This document shows positions 8,201 through 9,842 of a stretch of DNA of 9,842 nucleotides, piece by piece. Each line of letters starts with the position of its first letter. Positions within the stretch are counted from its first letter, which is position 1. The position numbers were made by a program, and so were the translations under genes. The DNA is from Bacteroidia bacterium (GTDB lineage: Bacteria > Bacteroidota > Bacteroidia > Cytophagales > Cyclobacteriaceae). The notes beneath the pieces were generated by a model. It saw only the letters and a list, made by a program, of their open reading frames with translations, did no database searches and was not told the origin of the DNA. The stretch covers positions 1 to 9,842 of the forward strand of contig JANXRR010000300.1 of assembly GCA_025356795.1 (NCBI GenBank), read 5' to 3'.

Positions 8201-9099
8201 GGGCACTCAAAACATATCAAAATGGAACTTATTCCGATGCTCCGAACAATGGCCAGTTAGATAGGCTCAGAGGAGGTTTCGTCTTGGCAGAGAGCAATAT
8301 TGAAGTACCAGTTAAACTTAACACATCCCCGCAAGGAGGGCGACAATCGAACGTACCTGTTGGAGGTTTAGATTCTCAAAGTTGGATTATAGGTTTGCGG
8401 CTTGAGCAGGGCAATCTAATCAATTCAATGGGAGGAGTTGGTATGGCTAGTCAAGCCAAAAAAGAAAAAGATGATTATGATGATGTCAATCCTCCTCGCA
8501 TAGGTGATTATCTTGAAATGCATTTTGCACATCCTGATTATTTCTTAAAAACGTTCAGTAGAGATGTCGTGCCGATCGCAGAAAATTTCAGTTGGACCTT
8601 TACCGTGGAGAGCAGCCTCTCAGATGTAACAGTTCTTAGATGGGATAAATCTCAGATGGATACGAAAGGGAAAGATTTGTTTCTGTTAGACAAAAGCAGA
8701 CAGCAACTTATTAACATGAGCGTTGCAAGCAGCTATACATTTAATCCAAAAGAATCTTCTTCATTTAAACTATATTTTGGTTCGGATTTAAAAGACTCCA
8801 TCCTTCCTTCAGATGTGAGTCTTTCAACACCATATCCCAATCCATCTACTAAAGATGTTCAACTCGGATTTACGCTACCCGATGGCTCATGGAGCTATGA
8901 CGTGAATTTATTAATCTTTGATTTACAAGGTCGCTTAATTGAAACTCTAGTACAAGGTTCTTTTGCTCCAGGTTTCTATGAATCATTTTGGACAGCCCCA
9001 GAAACAGGCTCATCAACACAAGTATATATTTGCAAATTAGAAGTAAATTGTGTTGGTAGTAGTAAAGTAATAAGCAGACGCATAATTATTGAACGTTAA
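2224..9099 (+). CDS. Giant multidomain T9SS-exported surface protein (Asp-box propeller, Fn3, FG-GAP/ASPIC-UnbV, Ig repeats, type A sorting domain)
   Basis: A 2291-residue mosaic with no recognisable enzyme domain; adhesion or binding is the likely role. The frame is open back to 2125, but MKKRILLFSFALLLFSYSG at 2224 is an obvious signal peptide start, and earlier starts would overlap the preceding gene and bury it. Domains in order: signal peptide 1-22; BNR/Asp-box propeller about 23-595 with S-x-D-x-G-x-T-W motifs at 57, 97, 138, 352, 388, 511, 556 and degenerate copies; fibronectin III-like 606-713; an unassigned domain 714-838 with Cys715 and Cys787; fibronectin III-like 840-932; seven DxDxDGxxD calcium loops 959-1299; ASPIC/UnbV 1326-1414 (ending in VRWPSGKTQII); three SbsA/Big_5-like Ig domains 1415-1747; another Ig-like domain 1748-1850; a beta region 1851-2040 containing GWNLIGNPY at 1970; a linker with DDYDDVNPPRIGDYLEM; and a T9SS type A sorting domain 2200-2291 with YPNP at 2204-2207. 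The T9SS should carry it across the outer membrane, with the tail cleaved. Domain calls are strong; the ligand is unknown. Confidence 0.93.
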   Translation: MKKRILLFSFALLLFSYSGNSQNWTGLNGSFGTYIYDIQTHTSGAIVIASFGGIYRSTDAGLTWSFISTGTSYTFYSLDMDSTGKIWAHGGNIIYSSIDGGLTWTNLNTTGLNTFGGQLKVAPNGTLFLSYNTSLFNSTDGGKTFPSSFTFASSITDVDIASNGNILVSTQGSGVQISTTGGASFVGSLSGLSATANVYSLAMNAVGSFYYALASDGPYRSSDGRAWVAIKNTITDAAFIGQIEVDAADNLYINNNTGFKIYTSTNPSIASAASIIWSAGVGVGSTYASNCSYFKDANTWITGNYFGLNKTINGGTVWSSANQGIYMAQSDIAYSNSNLFVALNANACYVSSNDGSTWSLKNLPSTVYGFLPLNDNSIIAYGSGIYRSSDAGTTWVTQSSSGSYSITSVLSNGVNIYYLSGTTLATSINQGVSFTNQTITGLPVTYFLSGFQTDGTNFYALANNAGLVELYKITGTTATNITTNTGATNLRSLQYANGKLYTLTTTTLLSSLDGGITWNSSAIPIGSATNLWAANNNVLFVQNSATTGSAVTLLRSSDGGNTWVSSPLLDAGGRVSKAIVSPNSYGYLAVNRSKVHKSKSLVVRPKAPTSLASIGRTSTIVDLIVNDPAGNNEKWVRVERSTGNNTAYDSIGTLLVDGGNFTLSGGPFAPVQGKLPIQDFGAAKNTTYFYRVAYGNSAGLSAYSNEISVTTLDVCVSAIPDNRSWTATVNVTSGPNAGSTFTNAAAKITSIAGNPNNYTLYNYTFGAIPSSIYTATANQNVNFVETCGEAYFGYTLYAEMNNGNGSWNATTKTLTFKWQTEPVYNTLFQATTTLVLNATDPAPAAPTGVTGFVYSSTGASLNWAAVGFETSYVVERSTTSGSGFTTVGTLNYPTTNFIDKNLTTGTTYYYRIKAQNATGVSPVSVQLSITPNATLFTPVDITSDLNLSYDQQQGAVWGDLDGDGYDDLILPSFTNSANQAVLPSFYQNNGGTGQFTKKTIIALAGEDVGSLITRGIQLGDIDNDGDLDLFLARASNATDLILVNNGNWTFTKQVSNATKDTNAVWKTASFVDFDKDGKLDIFVGFDNNFSAAPLTPVLLKNNGGNSFVPVTTGPLVTTGTNARDHGWADYDNDGDLDVLVFNSSLTPGNRLFKNNGDGTFSLVTGLIFDTDIFANARTSSWGDIDNDGDLDLYIGSSQGSVADRLYLNSGTPNFTFSYLTTSAVAETGTATYGSTFGDIDNDGDLDLIAINQSGGGTAVFLNGGTGTFTKSTSQEFLTDLKNGAIGGALGDFDNNGFLDFYAGRSANTISPNFLLKNTKTVTPSSNWLKIKLIGINSNKAAIGARITVLTTLPSRTQIREISSHTGYGSMSSQVQHVGLGSATSASQISVRWPSGKTQIISTATTANQLITITEDTDGPLFKTLTPATNSTNASTAATLKVEMSEASSPVASKKINLYLASNLTTVVASIDVTTGVKAGEIYTYTLSSKLAVGSAYVVSIDAGAFVDSFGNSSLALATPGWTFTTGTGPSITVLLPTNGGVSVNANSTLDITFSSPVTTINGKTINLFKGTTTTPSYTLQATAGTITGNKVSFPLTPKLDNNASYSVAIDAGAFLDNQQNEYSGLPAANWKFTTSTGPDIDVLLPAAAATGISISTTIEITFKQLVTAVAGKKLQVKDGTATLIDIDVSTKGTITGNKYVFAPTAALPYLKQLEVVIQAGAFIDANQNDYKGTTAGQWTFTTVESPDVTPPTIAAFTPLVSFPKNFSTQSLALTVTDNKAVTSVILNYRKVSATTVNTLPGVAGSNNVYSFALQNSFVDDMGMEYYFEAVDAVGNKSRSPAAANSFHLTRTAFNNTNVGIPVSAGGTVNDYQIVSVPFDLPSKQVQFVFQDLGQPDKIQWRLLRYQNSPAAWIDYPASDFTNVAQGEGYFVNSRAGANLLFGDKATPSNSVIIAPNNTQSSLFTLNLKKGWNLIGNPYSLPIVWNDSRIAGVGALKTYQNGTYSDAPNNGQLDRLRGGFVLAESNIEVPVKLNTSPQGGRQSNVPVGGLDSQSWIIGLRLEQGNLINSMGGVGMASQAKKEKDDYDDVNPPRIGDYLEMHFAHPDYFLKTFSRDVVPIAENFSWTFTVESSLSDVTVLRWDKSQMDTKGKDLFLLDKSRQQLINMSVASSYTFNPKESSSFKLYFGSDLKDSILPSDVSLSTPYPNPSTKDVQLGFTLPDGSWSYDVNLLIFDLQGRLIETLVQGSFAPGFYESFWTAPETGSSTQVYICKLEVNCVGSSKVISRRIIIER
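2392..3912 (+). repeat. Asp-box (BNR) repeat array encoding the N-terminal propeller
   Basis: Clear S-x-D-x-G-x-T-W/F motifs occur at residues 57 (STDAGLTW), 97 (SIDGGLTW), 138 (STDGGKTF), 352 (SNDGSTW), 388 (SSDAGTTW), 511 (SLDGGITW) and 556 (SSDGGNTW). Degenerate forms occur near 178 (STTGGASF), 222 (SSDGRAW) and 313 (TINGGTVW). Spacing is mostly 40-45 residues, or multiples of it, as in sialidase-type or Ycf48/VPS10-like propellers. About 540 residues would suit one large or two smaller propellers. No sialidase Arg triad or FRIP motif is evident, so this is a binding scaffold and not a sialidase. Confidence 0.85.
5281..5310 (+). repeat. Exact 30-bp direct repeat, copy 1
   Basis: Thirty bases coding for DIDNDGDLDL in the second calcium loop are identical to 5935-5964 in the sixth loop, 654 bp downstream. 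The fifth loop encodes the same residues with several synonymous changes, so protein-level constraint alone does not explain the identity. Confidence 0.85.
5935..5964 (+). repeat. Exact 30-bp direct repeat, copy 2
   Basis: This is the second copy of the 30-bp stretch at 5281-5310. The flanking bases differ on both sides (GGC versus GGT before, TTT versus ATT after), so the identity stops sharply at the calcium loop. Confidence 0.85.
6466..7464 (+). repeat. Three tandem SbsA/Big_5-like Ig domains
   Basis: Three units of about 110 residues cover 1415-1529, 1530-1639 and 1640-1747. Each opens with a P/L-rich strand (FKTLTPA, ITVLLPT, IDVLLPA), carries a late motif (SIDAGAFVDSFGN, AIDAGAFLDNQQN, VIQAGAFIDANQN) and closes with W-T/K-FTT. 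These are features of the SbsA-type Ig-like domain (Big_5) of surface proteins. The units have diverged in DNA and protein, so they are old duplications that probably act as a stalk or spacer. Confidence 0.8.
8821..9096 (+). other. T9SS type A C-terminal sorting domain
   Basis: The last 92 residues have the T9SS CTD pattern: LSTPYPNPS opening, a strand with VQLGFTLP, then VNLLIFDLQGRLIETLV, a G-F-Y-x-x-x-W segment, and a final Lys/Arg-rich strand (KVISRRIIIER). This signal directs passage through the outer-membrane T9SS and is normally removed or exchanged for an anchor by the sortase PorU. Two Cys residues (ICKLEVNC) lie close together near the end, which is uncommon for the family. Confidence 0.9.
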
Positions 9100-9109
9100 A
9101 AAAAATATC

Positions 9110-9842
9110 ATGAAAAAAGTAATTAAAAGTGTTGCGCTTCTATTGTTAGTATCTCTAGCTTTTCATCTTTCGGCACAAAATGTAAGCTCACGGACAAACG
9201 AATTTTTTATTGACCTTTCCGACCCCACTAAAGTTATCAACTCAACAATACCCGTTATTAGTTGGGTTTCTCCACTTGCCGAAACCAATTACGTTGGTGA
9301 CCAGAAATTCAAAATCAAGCTTGAAATAGAATCAAATTCCCCAATTAAAAGCATACAAATCATTATTAAAGAAAGCCTAGAATCTAGCTCGCGGGGCATG
9401 CTGAACATTGAACCTACCACCGAGGCGGAAAAACATAAAACAACCATTGAAAAAAATTTAACCCTGATGGACGGTACAAATATTATTGAGATCGTTGCGG
9501 AAAACATAGATGGCACAAAAACCATTTCGCATCGAACAATCAATGTTGGAAGTGTAGGGCTTGCAGATGCGAGTAAATTAGATCGTACCGACTATGCCAT
9601 CTTGTTTGCAACCAACGATTATGACAATTGGCCCGACCTTGTCAACCCAATTAACGATACACGTATGATTGCTGATGAGCTGACAAAAGCCTATGGATAC
9701 AAAGTAGAGGTTATAGAGGGTGGATCACAGTCTGACATCTTAAAAAAGCTCCGTGAATATGCCGAAAAGAAATACAAACCACTTGATCAGGTATTTATCT
9801 TCTTTGCTGGTCATGGTCAATTTGATCAAACGTTTGGCGAAG
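9110..9842 (+). CDS. Exported caspase-like (C14 family) cysteine peptidase with N-terminal Ig-like domain, 3'-truncated by window edge
   Basis: The first 244 residues of a probable caspase-fold peptidase. The start ATG lies 10 bases after the giant gene's stop in an A-rich leader, and MKKVIKSVALLLLVSLAFHLSAQ is a clear signal peptide cleaved near residue 23. Residues about 48-147 look like an Ig-like beta domain (VISWVSPLAE, then GTNIIEIVAENIDGTKTI). The catalytic domain begins near 160 with DYAILFATNDYDNW, followed by LVNPINDTRMIADELTKAYGY and QVFIFFAGHGQFD; the His of AGHG (His235) is the expected dyad histidine. The catalytic Cys, normally some 40-60 residues further on, is beyond the window, so activity cannot be confirmed. 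C14 enzymes cleave after Arg/Lys or Asp depending on subgroup; the pocket is not visible here. Its export separates it from cytosolic caspase-like effectors of defence systems and suggests an envelope or extracellular substrate. Confidence 0.85.
   Translation, partial: MKKVIKSVALLLLVSLAFHLSAQNVSSRTNEFFIDLSDPTKVINSTIPVISWVSPLAETNYVGDQKFKIKLEIESNSPIKSIQIIIKESLESSSRGMLNIEPTTEAEKHKTTIEKNLTLMDGTNIIEIVAENIDGTKTISHRTINVGSVGLADASKLDRTDYAILFATNDYDNWPDLVNPINDTRMIADELTKAYGYKVEVIEGGSQSDILKKLREYAEKKYKPLDQVFIFFAGHGQFDQTFGE

Noticed and set aside
9289..9543. 84-codon antisense open frame opposite the peptidase gene
   Set aside because: It is a shadow of the Ig-like region; its hydrophobic look comes from antisense reading of Glu/Asn/Lys codons.

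Overview
The window looks like chromosomal DNA from a free-living member of the Bacteroidota, most likely of the Cytophagales type. The evidence is the AT-rich, Lys/Asn/Ile-rich coding style, mostly absent Shine-Dalgarno sequences, lipobox-free Sec signal peptides ending in Ala-x-Gln or Asn-Ser-Gln, and above all a giant secreted protein ending in a type A C-terminal sorting domain of the type IX secretion system (T9SS), which is specific to this phylum. No RNA gene, CRISPR array, insertion sequence, phage gene or origin is visible. All genes lie on the plus strand.

Layout: (1) 1-1322 holds most of a serine beta-lactamase-family hydrolase whose N-terminus, including the catalytic SxxK motif, lies upstream of the window. 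(2) 1323-1436 is a 114-bp gap with weak inverted repeats, a weak promoter candidate, and an 8-codon open frame with a good Shine-Dalgarno sequence that stops one base before the next gene. (3) 1437-2195 encodes a 252-residue exported protein with two predicted beta-sandwich regions and one C-terminal membrane helix. (4) 2224-9099 encodes a 2291-residue mosaic surface or secreted protein: signal peptide, Asp-box propeller, two fibronectin III-like domains around an unassigned domain, a seven-loop FG-GAP/VCBS calcium-binding region with an ASPIC/UnbV domain, three tandem SbsA/Big_5-like Ig domains, another Ig-like domain, a GWNLIGNPY-type beta region and the T9SS sorting domain. (5) 9110-9842 is the start of an exported caspase-like (C14) cysteine peptidase with an Ig-like domain ahead of the catalytic domain; it runs off the window just after the catalytic His motif.

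Genes 3, 4 and 5 are separated by only 28 and 10 bases, with no terminator-like hairpin between them, so they are probably one transcript. All three products are exported. The most interesting reading is an envelope module pairing a caspase-fold peptidase with a giant T9SS cargo and a small membrane-anchored Ig-type protein. The functional link is an inference from gene order. The hydrolase in front is separated by a larger gap and is probably an independent unit.
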